From JBFLYN01 sp040756655 (GTDB lineage Bacteria > Bacillota > Sulfobacillia > UBA8153), in contig JBFLYN010000011.1 in the NCBI GenBank assembly GCA_040756655.1, positions 1 to 64,000 of the forward strand: a stretch of DNA of 64,000 nt, given 5' to 3'. The first letter of the stretch is position 1. Every line of letters begins with the position of its first letter. The position numbers were made by a program, and so were the translations under genes. The notes under the pieces are model-generated. The model ran no database searches and was not told the DNA's origin. It was given only the letters and a program-made list of their open reading frames with translations. Positions 46,290-55,840 of this stretch are shown in pieces.

Positions 46290-47141
46290 CTAAGGGCCAA
46301 CTACCGGCCGGGGCCCGGGTGGACTGATCACCTGCTGCACGTAAGGCGGAAGGACGAAGGCCGCCCGGTGCACGTCGGGCGAGTAATAGCGGAGCCCGTC
46401 GGGGGCCGGGCGAACCGGAACCGACGGGTCGTACTTCTTGGACCCGGCGGTGAACGACCACAGGCCCCCGGGGTAGGTCGGAACTACCCCCAGGTAAAGG
46501 CGGGTGATGGGGAAGCTGGCCCTGATGCGGCCGAAGATGGCCGGGACCAGGTCGGTGTTGTAAAACGGCGACTCGGTCTGGGCCACGCACAGCCCGTCCT
46601 CTTTCAAGGCCCGGAAGACGTCGGAGTAGAACTCCACGGAGAAGAGGCCGACGGCCGGGCCGATGGGATCGGTGGAATCCACGATGACCAGGTCGTAGTA
46701 GTCGCGGTAGTCTTTGACGTGCTTGATCCCGTCGGCAATGATCACCTTTCCCCTGGGGTCATCCATGGCCGAAGCCAGGGACGGGAGGTACTGGCGGGAA
46801 ATGGCCACCACTCGCTCATCGATCTCCACCAGGTGGCACTCGGAGACCCCCGGGTGCCTCAGCACCTCGCGCATGGTGCCGCCGTCTCCTCCGCCGATGA
46901 TGAGTACCCGCCGGGGGTTAGGATGGGCAGACAGGGGAACGTGAGCGATCATCTCGTGGTACACAAACTCGTCCCTTTCCGTGGTCTGGATGATATCATC
47001 CAGAGTCAGCATGCGCCCGAATACCCCAGTCTCCAGCATGGCCAGGCGCTGGAACGGCGTTTTCTCCTGGTGCAGGACCTTGGTCACCTGGCAGGAAATC
47101 CGAAGCCCGGGTACCTGGTCTTCGGTGAACCAGACTTGCAC
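46290..47141 (-). CDS. speE: Spermidine synthase
   Basis: Aminopropyltransferase making spermidine from putrescine and decarboxylated SAM. The 283-residue protein has the GGGDGGTMREVLRHPGV motif near 83 and the catalytic loop VIVDSTDPIGPA near 151. It lies between the arginine decarboxylase and agmatinase genes. No SAM decarboxylase (speD/speH) is in the window, so it must be elsewhere. Confidence 0.95.
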   Translation of the reverse strand: MQVWFTEDQVPGLRISCQVTKVLHQEKTPFQRLAMLETGVFGRMLTLDDIIQTTERDEFVYHEMIAHVPLSAHPNPRRVLIIGGGDGGTMREVLRHPGVSECHLVEIDERVVAISRQYLPSLASAMDDPRGKVIIADGIKHVKDYRDYYDLVIVDSTDPIGPAVGLFSVEFYSDVFRALKEDGLCVAQTESPFYNTDLVPAIFGRIRASFPITRLYLGVVPTYPGGLWSFTAGSKKYDPSVPVRPAPDGLRYYSPDVHRAAFVLPPYVQQVISPPGPRPVVGP

Positions 47142-47169
47142 ACCACCGCCTCCTTTGCTTTGCCTGTGG

Positions 47170-47628
47170 TCAATACCAGAGTGCCACCGCTGCGAACGCG
47201 CACCCGGTTCGCTCCACTACATGCTCAACACTGGCAACCTTGACGCCGGTAAGCTGCAGACCCCGCATGCGGAACGCCTCCTCCACCATGGCCCGGACTT
47301 CGGCTTCGGCCTCGGCGGCGCTCCCGACGCGCGAGTGCTCCATGATTACGCCAAACGAACGGCCGTTCAGGCCGACGGCCACCGCGGCGGCGATCTTCTG
47401 CCCAGCGAGCTCGCTGGCGATGTAGCCGTAGGCGGTGGGGACCAGCGACCCCGGCGGGATGTCCAGCTTCTCTACGGAAACCGCACCGGGCGGCAAGATA
47501 CTGGATAGTTTCACCAGGTTTACGTTGCCTATGCCGGCGCGGAGCAGGGCCCCGTCGAAAGCGTTGAGTTTAGTCGTCCCCTCACTGCTGCCCGATACCA
47601 GGCAGAACTTGGACGGAGTTGGCAGCAT
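47170..47628 (-). CDS. pdaD: Pyruvoyl-dependent arginine decarboxylase
   Basis: Decarboxylates arginine to agmatine with a pyruvoyl group made by self-cleavage. The 152-residue proenzyme has the cleavage region KLSSILPPG with the Ser42-Ser43 bond, and the conserved VPTAYGYIASE block near 63. It differs from the usual PLP-type SpeA of Firmicutes. Gene order pdaD-speE-speB gives arginine to spermidine. Confidence 0.93.
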   Translation of the reverse strand: MLPTPSKFCLVSGSSEGTTKLNAFDGALLRAGIGNVNLVKLSSILPPGAVSVEKLDIPPGSLVPTAYGYIASELAGQKIAAAVAVGLNGRSFGVIMEHSRVGSAAEAEAEVRAMVEEAFRMRGLQLTGVKVASVEHVVERTGCAFAAVALWY

Positions 47629-47700
47629 TCCAGACCTCTCCTCTCGTTAACGTAGCTTGCCATGGGAGGGATGGTGACATTCCCAAGACGTACGCCAACG

Positions 47701-47709
47701 ATTATACCA
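47701..47709 (-). promoter_or_regulatory. Extended -10 promoter of the polyamine operon
   Basis: The minus strand reads TGG-TATAAT (47709-47701), a TGn extended -10, about 70 nt upstream of pdaD. The -35 (TTTCCA at 17 nt) is weak. Confidence 0.6.
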
Positions 47710-47747
47710 GAAAACCTCCGCCCTGGAAACGCCGGAGATCATAGGAA

Positions 47748-49844
47748 ATGCGCTGTTCCGTCATAATATCCGGGAGAGGGGTTTTGCCGTTGCTCAGGAG
47801 CATTCGCTGGTGGTACGCGGTTTTGCTGGTACTTTTCGTGGGATTCCTGGGTGGAGCCCTCGGCCTGGTGTTGCTGGTGGCGGCATCTCCCCTCCCCGAA
47901 CCCGATGTGCCCGCGGCCACCCGGGTACTGGACGTGCAGGGACGACTCATCGGGGAGCTCTTCGTGGAGCGGAGGATCCCGGTTCCCCTGGGTGAACTAC
48001 CCTTGGTTCTCCGGCAGGCCGTGGTGGCCGTGGAGGATGAGAGGTTCTACAGGCACGTGGGCATTGACCCGGTTGCCATATTCCGGGCGGCCCTGGTAAA
48101 CCTGCGGGCACGCCGGATCGTTGAGGGCGCGAGCACCATATCCATGCAGCTGGTGAAAAACCTTTACCTGTCTCCCGACCGCACCTACCATCGCAAGTTC
48201 ATGGAGGCCATCCTCACTCTAAAACTCGAGCGCAAGTTCACCAAAGACGAGATCCTGGGCCAGTACCTGAACCAGATCTACCTGGGGCATGGTACCTTTG
48301 GCGTAGAGGCGGCAGCCCAGGCCTATTTCCGGAAGTCTGCCCGCCAGTTGGACCTGGCCGAGAGCGCCCTCATCGCCGGTATCATCCGCAGCCCCGAAAA
48401 CTACTCTCCATACAACAATCCGGATGCCGCCCTGCGCCGCCGGGGCCTGGTGCTCCGGCTCATGGTGGAGCAGGGGATGATCTCCGAGGCCCATGCCCAA
48501 GCAGCGGCTGACCAGCCACTGGGCGTGGCCGGCCTGCCCCCGGGCCGCGCCGCCCCGTATTTCATAGCGCACGTGCTAGCTTCCATACGTGAGAATTACC
48601 CGGCCATAGCCCCGGATATCTTCCGGGGAGGCTTTGTGGTCCGCACCACTCTGGACTTGGACATGCAACGAGCGGCCGAAGCCGCGGTGGCCCGGCAGCT
48701 GGGGCCCGGCACGCCCGACCGGGACGGGATCCTCCAGCCCCAGGTGGCCCTGGTAGCCGTGGACCCGACCAACGGGCACATCCGGGCCATGGTGGGCGGT
48801 AGAGACTTCCGGCAGACCCAGCTAAACCGGGCAGTGCAATCCCGCCGCCAGCCGGGGTCGGCCTTCAAAGTGTTCGTGTACACGGCGGTCATAGCCCAGG
48901 GTTACCCTGCCACCAGCTTCCAAACGTGCGAACCGGTGTCGTTCCCCGGGGCGGTGGCCGGCGCGCCGTACACACCCAAAGACTTCGGCGGTGGCTACCA
49001 CAACCGCCCCATGAGCGTCCGGGAGGCCATCACCATCTCTGATAACGTAGTGGCGGTAAAATGGACGCATCTTCTGGGCGCCCACACGGTGGCGGAATAT
49101 GCCCGCCGCATGGGTATTGAAAGCCCGCTGCACACCAACTTGTCTTTAGCCCTGGGGACAGCTGAGGTGACCCCCCTGGAGATGACGGCGGCGCTCTTGC
49201 CGCTGGCCAACGGGGGACTCCGGGTCCAACCCACGGCCATCCTGGAGATCACCGATGGTTACGGGAACGTCCTAGCCAGGAGCAACTCCACGCCACGCCC
49301 GGTGCTGGATCCCCGGGTGGCAGCGGTGGTTACGGATCTTTTCCAGAGTGTGCTCTGGCCGGGAGGCACGGGTTCGCACCTTAGGACTACAGTGGGAAGG
49401 GATGCGGCGGGCAAAACCGGCACCTCGGCCGACCTCCTGGATGCCTGGTTTGTGGGGTACACGCCGAACCTGGCGGCCACGGTCTGGGTGGGTTGGGACC
49501 GGCGCGAGGAGAGCCTGCCCGGTACCGGCGGGCGCATCGCCGGGCCGGTGTGGGCCGAGTTCATAAGAGATGCCCTGGCCGGACTTCCTGCCCGGAGTTT
49601 CCAGCGCCCGGCGGGAGTAATTGAACTGGAAGTGTGTGCCGAGACGGGGCTTTTGCCCAACGTCACCTGCCCGCTCAAGCGCGAAGTGTTCGTGGAAGGC
49701 ACTCAGCCCAGGGTCTACCACCGGAGTTTCCACCTGCCGCGGCGCACCGGCGGTGAGGAAGACGGGGAACTACCGGTGGACGAAAGCGAACCTGAAGACG
49801 CCGAGGGAGGTCAGGACCTCTTGAACTGGCTGTTCGGCGACTAA
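47748..49844 (+). CDS. Class A penicillin-binding protein (PBP1A-like)
   Basis: Bifunctional peptidoglycan glycosyltransferase/transpeptidase of 698 residues. It has an N-terminal membrane anchor (about 20-42), a GT51 domain with EDERFYRHVGID near 97 and GASTISMQLVKN near 125, and a transpeptidase domain with SxxK in QPGSAFKVF near 369, ISDNVVAV near 427 and KTGTS near 560. The ATG at 47748 has GGAG ~10 nt upstream; in-frame TTG codons at 47784 and 47790 are alternatives. Its 3' end overlaps a hepT remnant on the other strand. Confidence 0.95.
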   Translation: MRCSVIISGRGVLPLLRSIRWWYAVLLVLFVGFLGGALGLVLLVAASPLPEPDVPAATRVLDVQGRLIGELFVERRIPVPLGELPLVLRQAVVAVEDERFYRHVGIDPVAIFRAALVNLRARRIVEGASTISMQLVKNLYLSPDRTYHRKFMEAILTLKLERKFTKDEILGQYLNQIYLGHGTFGVEAAAQAYFRKSARQLDLAESALIAGIIRSPENYSPYNNPDAALRRRGLVLRLMVEQGMISEAHAQAAADQPLGVAGLPPGRAAPYFIAHVLASIRENYPAIAPDIFRGGFVVRTTLDLDMQRAAEAAVARQLGPGTPDRDGILQPQVALVAVDPTNGHIRAMVGGRDFRQTQLNRAVQSRRQPGSAFKVFVYTAVIAQGYPATSFQTCEPVSFPGAVAGAPYTPKDFGGGYHNRPMSVREAITISDNVVAVKWTHLLGAHTVAEYARRMGIESPLHTNLSLALGTAEVTPLEMTAALLPLANGGLRVQPTAILEITDGYGNVLARSNSTPRPVLDPRVAAVVTDLFQSVLWPGGTGSHLRTTVGRDAAGKTGTSADLLDAWFVGYTPNLAATVWVGWDRREESLPGTGGRIAGPVWAEFIRDALAGLPARSFQRPAGVIELEVCAETGLLPNVTCPLKREVFVEGTQPRVYHRSFHLPRRTGGEEDGELPVDESEPEDAEGGQDLLNWLFGD

Positions 49845-50147
49845 CGACCAATGCCAGTGCGTTTCTTCTGGCCAAACCCGCGCGACCAAGTCCCGGATCT
49901 GCCTCGTTAGCTCGCGGATGTCACAGGCGTGGTCGGTGAGTATGTGGTGAAGCTCGTCTTCGGTCACAAGGTTGTACCGGTGAACCAACCGGTTACGGTA
50001 GCCGGCCACGGCGACCAGCGTATCTTCCAGGCTCCGGCTAAGCACGCCTTTGAGCACCAGTCCTCTGGCTGTGGACTTGTGCTCGCTGGCAAGGTCGGTG
50101 TGACCGACCTTGGCCAGGATATGCCGGCCGATGTCGAAGCTGGAGCA
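49770..50147 (-). pseudogene. HepT-family RNase toxin remnant (N-terminus lost)
   Basis: The frame carries the C-terminal two thirds of a HepT/DUF86 protein: SSFDIGRHILAKVGH, then AVAGYRNRLVHRYNLVTEDEL with the RxxxxHxY catalytic motif, then HACDIRELTRQIRDLV. The N-terminal helix and start region are missing; the frame runs back to a TAA at 50183-50181 without a good start. The C-terminus continues ~40 residues past the usual family end, antisense to the PBP gene. No MntA nucleotidyltransferase partner is found upstream. A type VII toxin-antitoxin module has decayed here. Confidence 0.75.
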
Positions 50148-50852
50148 AGTCCGCCGTCCTGGGTTATGGAAGGCAGATTGTTAACGGGAGTTAGGGCGTG
50201 CTACACAAGTAGGATGTCCCCCCCCTCATCCTCCGGTTTTCCACGTCTTTACTGGAAAGCTCCCCTTTTCAGGAGTCCGAACAAGCTGGGCACTCGAAGT
50301 CCACTGTTCGCTCGGGACAAGCCACATCCTGCTAGCTGGTCTCCAGCAATTGACTGCGCTCAATGGGGTGGAAACCAATGCGGACTGCTCAAGACAAGCC
50401 CGGAGTGGCATTGCGCGGGTGTGGAGAGGAGGTGGTAAGGGGCTCGAGGGCGGGGTGCTGAGGGCTTTAGGGCATCCACGCCACCGCAAAACTGCCCAGG
50501 GCATTCCGGTGCAGGAATGAGGAAAACATTGGGATAATGGTCAGCCGGGTCGGCTTGGCCCACCGGGATAACCGGGACCGGGGGCGTGGTGTTGACCCCG
50601 GGTTAGCCCAGGAGAACCATGTTGACAACCGGGCAAAGGTCTTCTTCTTGACTGCCACCAGCTCGATGCTTGCAGGCCGATCGACAGATCATCATAAGTA
50701 CTATCGGACAGTTGTTCCTAATATCGATGTGACGGCAAACTCGCCAGAGAGCCGGGAACAGGGAGAGTCCAGGATAGTAGAGTGGGTGAGAGGGGCAGCC
50801 ATATGTTGACCAGACGAGCCTTGAGCCAGCTGGCGCTGTTGTTTATGTCTCC
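50148..50852. other. Non-coding decayed stretch between hepT and rlmH remnants
   Basis: About 700 nt with no recognisable gene on either strand. Several short frames (50-90 codons) exist but look unlike known proteins. GC-rich direct repeats of the CCGGG(A/T)TAA type occur near 50555-50580. The stretch is probably the scar of an insertion or deletion that removed the end of rlmH and the start of hepT. Confidence 0.5.
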
Positions 50853-51008
50853 TTACGTATTGGGTCCCGCCGCCGGGGGCTCGGGTTCGTCGGCTGCCGT
50901 AACATGCTCTACCTGGGCGTAGGGACGCAAGCGCCGCCGGTACTCGGCGGCTGCGTCTGCTAGGGTCTTCTCCCGGGTCTTGCCCACTTGGACTACGGTG
51001 ATCTTCAC
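50853..51008 (-). pseudogene. rlmH: Truncated rlmH (N-terminal 51 codons)
   Basis: The GTG at 51008 overlaps the htrA stop (GTGA) and begins MKITVVQVGKTREKTL, then AAAEYRRRLRPYAQVEHV and ADEPEP, a clear match to the N-terminus of RlmH, the 23S rRNA pseudouridine-1915 N3-methyltransferase. The frame ends at a TAA after 51 codons; the family has about 159 residues, and the SPOUT knot with the SAM site is missing. The htrA-rlmH order is conserved in Firmicutes, which supports the call. No C-terminal fragment was found nearby. Confidence 0.82.
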
Positions 51009-52150
51009 GAAGACGGCACTTCGCCTAAGGTGATCTCTACAGTTTGGGTCTGGCCGTTCCTGATGATCTTTACCGCCACGGTCTCGCCCACCCGGTGTTC
51101 GCGCAGGGCCACCTGCAATGAACCGATGTCATCCACCCGCCGCTTTCCGATTTCCACGATGATGTCACCGACGCTGAGGCCTGCCCGGGCGGCTGGACTG
51201 CCCGTCACCACTGCGTCCACATAGACCCCGCGGTCGAACTGCACCCGGACTTCGATCCGGTACTGCTGGATGGTGGCCCGGTCCAGGATTTTCACGCCCA
51301 ACCAGGGGCGCCTGACCCGCCCGTCACTTATGAGTTCCTCCACGATGCGCCGGACGGTGTTAGAGGGTATGGCAAAGCCCATGCCTTCCACCCTGGGAAG
51401 ATCGATCTTAAGAGTGTTTATGCCTATGACTTCCCCAGAGCTATTGGCCAGCGGTCCACCGCTGTTGCCGGGGTTAATCACTGCATCCGTCTGCACCAAG
51501 CGGATGAACTCCTCGCCCACCTGGAGGATGCGGTCAATCCCACTGATGACACCGGCAGTGACGCTGTGCCTAAACTCCAGCCCCAGAGGGTTACCAATGG
51601 CAATGGCAGGTTCTCCCACGCGCAGGGCATCTGAGTCTCCGAGCCGGGCGTAGGGGACATGGTCAACCGGTATCTTGATGACTGCCAGGTCCACCGGGGG
51701 ATCGGAGCCAACGATCTCGGCACTAAACGAACTCCCATCGGCCATGATAACCGTAAGCTGGCTGGTGTTGGCGATGACGTGGTGATTGGTGATAATGTAG
51801 CCGTTGGAGCTAATGAGTACCCCTGAGCCGGTGCGTGTCTCCAGCAACTGGCGCCCCCGGAAGTCCTGCCCTACCACCGCCCGGTTCACCACTCCCACCA
51901 CGGCGGGGCCCAGGGTTTCTGCCACCATGACCACGGGATAATCAGCAGCCGTGGTGGTGACTGGTGGAAGGTCCGGGAACTGGAACCTGGGGAGTTCCCG
52001 GGACCAACCCATGCGCTGGGCTATGACACCCGGAACCAGGTACGCCATCAAGAGGGCTCCAATGATGCCGCCAGCTACGGCGCTGAGGAAATACCCTGCT
52101 ATAGACGCACGGCCAGTCCGCCTCGGGGGCTGTCCGTAGAAGTAGGTCAT
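51005..52150 (-). CDS. HtrA/DegP-like S1C serine protease with PDZ domain
   Basis: Membrane-anchored quality-control protease of 381 residues. It has one N-terminal membrane segment (about 17-43), the triad His in ITNHHVIA near 121, Asp in DLAVIKIP near 154 and Ser in NPGNSGGPL near 230, and a C-terminal PDZ domain (GVYVDAVVTGSPAARAGLSVGDII). It is the conserved last member of the wal operon and its stop overlaps the rlmH fragment start. Confidence 0.94.
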   Translation of the reverse strand: MTYFYGQPPRRTGRASIAGYFLSAVAGGIIGALLMAYLVPGVIAQRMGWSRELPRFQFPDLPPVTTTAADYPVVMVAETLGPAVVGVVNRAVVGQDFRGRQLLETRTGSGVLISSNGYIITNHHVIANTSQLTVIMADGSSFSAEIVGSDPPVDLAVIKIPVDHVPYARLGDSDALRVGEPAIAIGNPLGLEFRHSVTAGVISGIDRILQVGEEFIRLVQTDAVINPGNSGGPLANSSGEVIGINTLKIDLPRVEGMGFAIPSNTVRRIVEELISDGRVRRPWLGVKILDRATIQQYRIEVRVQFDRGVYVDAVVTGSPAARAGLSVGDIIVEIGKRRVDDIGSLQVALREHRVGETVAVKIIRNGQTQTVEITLGEVPSS

Positions 52151-52174
52151 GATACCACCCTTCTAAAGCAGGCG

Positions 52175-53434
52175 CTATTCTTCGGTTTCCCGGGAAATCC
52201 TTGCGCCCATTGCCGTAAGCTTACCCAGGATGTCCTGGTATCCTCGCTCCACATGCTCGATACCATAGATATCGCTCTTGCCTTCCGCCGCAAGCCCGGC
52301 GATCACCAAGGAAGCCCCCGCCCTCAGGTCATTGGCTCGCACCGGGGCTCCCAGCAACCGCTCTACTCCTTCAACCACCGCCGTCCGGCCATCTACCTTC
52401 ACCTTGGCGCCCATGCGCAGAAGCTCGTTCATGTAACCGAACCGGTTGTCGTAGAGGGTCTCGTGGATCACGCTCACCCCGTCGGCGGTGGTCATGACTG
52501 CCGCGAAGGGTTGCTGGGCGTCGGTGGGAAATCCAGGGTAGGGCAGGGTCTTGATGTTGGCCGAGCGCGGCCGGCCCGTGCCTATTACCCGCACCCAATC
52601 ACCATTTTCCACCACTTCCGCCCCGACCTCCCGGATCTTGGCCATGACCGATTCCAGGTGCTTGGGGATGACATTCTCCACGACCACATCGCCGCGGGTT
52701 GCCACTGCGGCCATGAGGTAGGTGGCCGCCTCAATATCGTCGGGGATGACGGCGTGAGCCGTCCCCTGCAATTCGCACACCCCGCGGACCCTGATGACAT
52801 CCGTGCCGGCCCCCTGCACCCGGGCTCCCATCGCATTCAGGTAGTTAGCCAAATCCACAATATGCGGCTCCTTGGCAGCGTTCTCAATGGTAGTCATGCC
52901 TTCGGCTAAAGTGGCCGCCAGCATGATGTTGATAGTGGCACCCACGGAGACCACGTCCAGGTATACCGGGGCCCCGCGCAAGCGGCGGGCCTCGGCCTTG
53001 ACGACCCCGTGCTCCAAGGTGACCTCGGCCCCCAGGGCTCTGAACCCCTTGAGGTGTTGATCGATGGGACGGGGCCCGATATCGCAACCGCCGGGCAGCG
53101 CGACCTCAGCCCGGCCGAACCTGGCCAGGAGCACGCCCAGGAGATAGTATGAGGCCCGAAGGCGTTTGACCTGCTCATAGGGGGCACGGTAGGTTTCGAA
53201 CCCGTTGGGATGGATGGTCACCCCGCGACTGCCGTTGACTTGTATCTCGGCGCCGAGGTCGCCGAGGATTCGGATGAAGTTTTGGACATCCTTGATGTCG
53301 GGCAGGTTTTCCAGGTTGCTGGGGCCGGAGGCAAGCAAAGCAGCGGGTATGGCGGCTACGGCTGCGTTTTTCGACCCGCTAACGCGCACTGTTCCTCTCA
53401 AGGGAGTACCGCCCTGGATAACGAATTTGTTCAA
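52175..53434 (-). CDS. murA: UDP-N-acetylglucosamine 1-carboxyvinyltransferase
   Basis: Catalyses the first committed step of peptidoglycan synthesis, transferring enolpyruvate to UDP-GlcNAc. The TTG at 53434 has GGAGGAG 6 nt upstream and gives 419 residues; the frame opens 129 nt earlier. Catalytic Cys is in LPGGCDIGPRPIDQHL near 118, so fosfomycin sensitivity is expected. KNAAV near 22 and the FPTDAQQPFAA block near 305 are present. Its place inside the wal operon, where Bacillus has walJ, is unusual. Confidence 0.95.
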   Translation of the reverse strand: MNKFVIQGGTPLRGTVRVSGSKNAAVAAIPAALLASGPSNLENLPDIKDVQNFIRILGDLGAEIQVNGSRGVTIHPNGFETYRAPYEQVKRLRASYYLLGVLLARFGRAEVALPGGCDIGPRPIDQHLKGFRALGAEVTLEHGVVKAEARRLRGAPVYLDVVSVGATINIMLAATLAEGMTTIENAAKEPHIVDLANYLNAMGARVQGAGTDVIRVRGVCELQGTAHAVIPDDIEAATYLMAAVATRGDVVVENVIPKHLESVMAKIREVGAEVVENGDWVRVIGTGRPRSANIKTLPYPGFPTDAQQPFAAVMTTADGVSVIHETLYDNRFGYMNELLRMGAKVKVDGRTAVVEGVERLLGAPVRANDLRAGASLVIAGLAAEGKSDIYGIEHVERGYQDILGKLTAMGARISRETEE

Positions 53435-53581
53435 CCGCTTCTCCTCCGCATGTCCTGCCAGGACCATTTTGCCTTCCCGGATATAAGACAGAAGACCAAC
53501 AACACCGGTTCCCTCATTGTCCACCGATGGTCTGGCCTCATGCCCGTCTTGATACTTCTTCACACAAGGGAATAATCCTGC

Positions 53582-54478
53582 TTACCTAGGCATTTCAGAT
53601 AGACGGGCAATCTCCTCGACTTCGCCGTTGTGCGCGTTCACCATGATCTGGACTCCCCCGGCCAAAAGGATGCGCCAGACGGGTACGGCTTCCCACTCGT
53701 AGGCATCCATTGGCTCTACGTAGTAACCCAGCTGGATCCTTTCTATCACGGTCCCGGGAGGCAGGAGCGTCGCCGCAGCCGCTCTTGACAGGGCGTCAGT
53801 AGCCGGGATCACCGCCCGGCCCGGCTGGCGTTGCCCGATGATCTCCACCCAGTACCAGGCCAATCCCACTACCTCGTCTTTGACTACTCGGGCCACCGCC
53901 TGGCTGCCGAACACCGGGAAGCCCTCAAATTCCTGGTGGAAGACCACGGTGTATTCACGGTCGCTTACGCGCACCGCGTAATCATAGCAGGCATTGACCA
54001 GGGAAATCGGGAAGTCCGCCAGGTAGGCGCCTACCTTCGTACGCAGGGCCCGCCCCTGCAGCAAGGAGACCGGTTCTCCGGTGTGTGGCAGCAAAGAAGC
54101 TCGCTCCAGGGCGAAATGCCTCCTCCCGTCCACCCACACCGCCAAAAAGCCCGAGCGTGACTCGAACACGTCCACCCCCGGGTACTTCCCCACCCTAACA
54201 TGGTCCCGGCTGAGCAAGATGGCCACCAATTGCTCTTCAGACACGCTCCCGTGTCTTACGATGAGAAGTGGCATGGCCATGGCTTCCCTGGGAACCCGGG
54301 CGCGGACTATAGCTCCTGCAGCCTCCAGTTCCCGCACTACGCGCCTGACCTCTCCGTGGCTCACGGCGGCACCATAGAGTTGCTCTCCGGCCAGTTGGGT
54401 GAAAAGGCGGTAGAGCAAGAACATGTTCAGGACCAGAAAGCCTACAATCATCCCCGTCTTGGCCCGGCCCCAGTCCAT
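53582..54478 (-). CDS. yycI: WalRK regulator YycI
   Basis: 298-residue membrane-anchored protein with one N-terminal helix (AKTGMIVGFLVLNMFLLYRLF) and a large extracytoplasmic domain. It matches YycI by position after yycH and by domain layout. With YycH it modulates WalK at the membrane. The ATG at 54478 has GGAGG 7 nt upstream. Confidence 0.82.
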   Translation of the reverse strand: MDWGRAKTGMIVGFLVLNMFLLYRLFTQLAGEQLYGAAVSHGEVRRVVRELEAAGAIVRARVPREAMAMPLLIVRHGSVSEEQLVAILLSRDHVRVGKYPGVDVFESRSGFLAVWVDGRRHFALERASLLPHTGEPVSLLQGRALRTKVGAYLADFPISLVNACYDYAVRVSDREYTVVFHQEFEGFPVFGSQAVARVVKDEVVGLAWYWVEIIGQRQPGRAVIPATDALSRAAAATLLPPGTVIERIQLGYYVEPMDAYEWEAVPVWRILLAGGVQIMVNAHNGEVEEIARLSEMPR

Positions 54479-54493
54479 GATCACGCCTCCACT

Positions 54494-55840
54494 TCAGCGC
54501 CTAACGGTAGTCTGTCCGGAACGCACATCCACCGAAACCAGCCGGTCATGGCTAAAGTACACCAGCCATTCCAGGCGGTAGTCATCCTGGACCATACCCG
54601 GCGGCTGGTTCCAGTAGGCCAATTCCACCCGGGTAATGGATATTTCCTCCTGTTCTTGACGGTCCTCGGGAACGCCCAGGGCCGACACGGCCAAGCTGAC
54701 AGCGGCGGCGGCCGCCAGCGGGCTGCGAGCTATCCCGAAATTCGGCCCGGGCTTGCGCAAAGCCCACCGGTAAGCCTCCACACCATGTGGTCCAACAGAC
54801 ACCACGATGGGGTAGTCGGCACCTTCCACCGGCACACCCTCCAGGTCCACGGAAATCTTCACACTCCACCGGAATCCTCGGGCCGTCCAGAGCCGGTCCA
54901 GCCCGACAATGCGGCTGTCCTCAACCAGCCCGCCGTGGGCAGCGGCGAACCGGGCCGCTACTACCAGGGCCTCCAGTTCGGTCCTCACGTCCTCCGCCCC
55001 GCCCAGGGGAGAGGTGAATTCCCAACCACCCTGGGGATATATGCGCAGGCCCCGCTTGCCATCGGTGAATATGGTTGAGCCATCGCGTTCCTCGATGCGG
55101 CGGACGATGGACACATCAAAGAACACCTTCCGCACCAGTTCGTTCACGCTGGTAGTATCTGGTATGATATGGAAGGGCCGGGTGTCGATGAAGACCGGAA
55201 CGTAGGCACCCGGCGCAACGGCGACCCCGTCCACCGTTTCGGGCAGCTCTTCCCAGGCCGGTCCCGACACCCCGGCAGCGCTCTCCACCACCTGCAGTAG
55301 ATCGAGGATGCCCTCTCGTAACCGGTAGCAAAGGATCCCACTGGGACCTTCCACTACCAGCTTGGGTATCTCTCCGCCCAGGTAGATATGAAACCGGCTT
55401 ACCCAGAACTCAGGCAGCTGTTGCCAGGCAAGGGCGGAGTACAGCTGGCCCCACTGGCGCAAAGGCAGGGCCAGTGGAAACCATAGTTCGAAGCCCGGCC
55501 CCTGCTGGCGCCACAAGTGCTCTTCCCGTTCCCCGGTATGCGGCTCCATTACCATGGTTAGACTGCGGCGCAAGAGCCGCCCGTCGTCCCAGACCAGCCG
55601 GAACAAGGCTTCGCCGGGGCGTCCCACCAAGTGGCGGTCTTCTCCCGCGTGCACCGCCACGCGCCCGGGCACCACCAGCGCGGTGAGCGGCGGTGCCTGC
55701 GGGTCAGGGGCCGGCGGCAGGTAGATCCCTTCCACCGGTGCGGCCCGGCCACCCGGGAAGCCCATCCACAGGTAACCGGTGATACTTAGGCTGGACAAGA
55801 TCAAGACCAGGAGGAGGGCTGACTTTGCTCGTTCTTTCAT
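54494..55840 (-). CDS. yycH: WalRK regulator YycH
   Basis: 448-residue membrane-anchored protein with one N-terminal helix (SALLLVLILSSLSITGYLWMGF) and a long extracytoplasmic region. It overlaps the end of walK by 4 nt and precedes yycI, the standard wal order. Sequence conservation in this family is low, so the call leans on position. Confidence 0.82.
   Translation of the reverse strand: MKERAKSALLLVLILSSLSITGYLWMGFPGGRAAPVEGIYLPPAPDPQAPPLTALVVPGRVAVHAGEDRHLVGRPGEALFRLVWDDGRLLRRSLTMVMEPHTGEREEHLWRQQGPGFELWFPLALPLRQWGQLYSALAWQQLPEFWVSRFHIYLGGEIPKLVVEGPSGILCYRLREGILDLLQVVESAAGVSGPAWEELPETVDGVAVAPGAYVPVFIDTRPFHIIPDTTSVNELVRKVFFDVSIVRRIEERDGSTIFTDGKRGLRIYPQGGWEFTSPLGGAEDVRTELEALVVAARFAAAHGGLVEDSRIVGLDRLWTARGFRWSVKISVDLEGVPVEGADYPIVVSVGPHGVEAYRWALRKPGPNFGIARSPLAAAAAVSLAVSALGVPEDRQEQEEISITRVELAYWNQPPGMVQDDYRLEWLVYFSHDRLVSVDVRSGQTTVRR

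Noticed and set aside
50226..50810. Short frames that might be transposase pieces
   Set aside because: No transposase motif, terminal repeats or target duplication could be seen.
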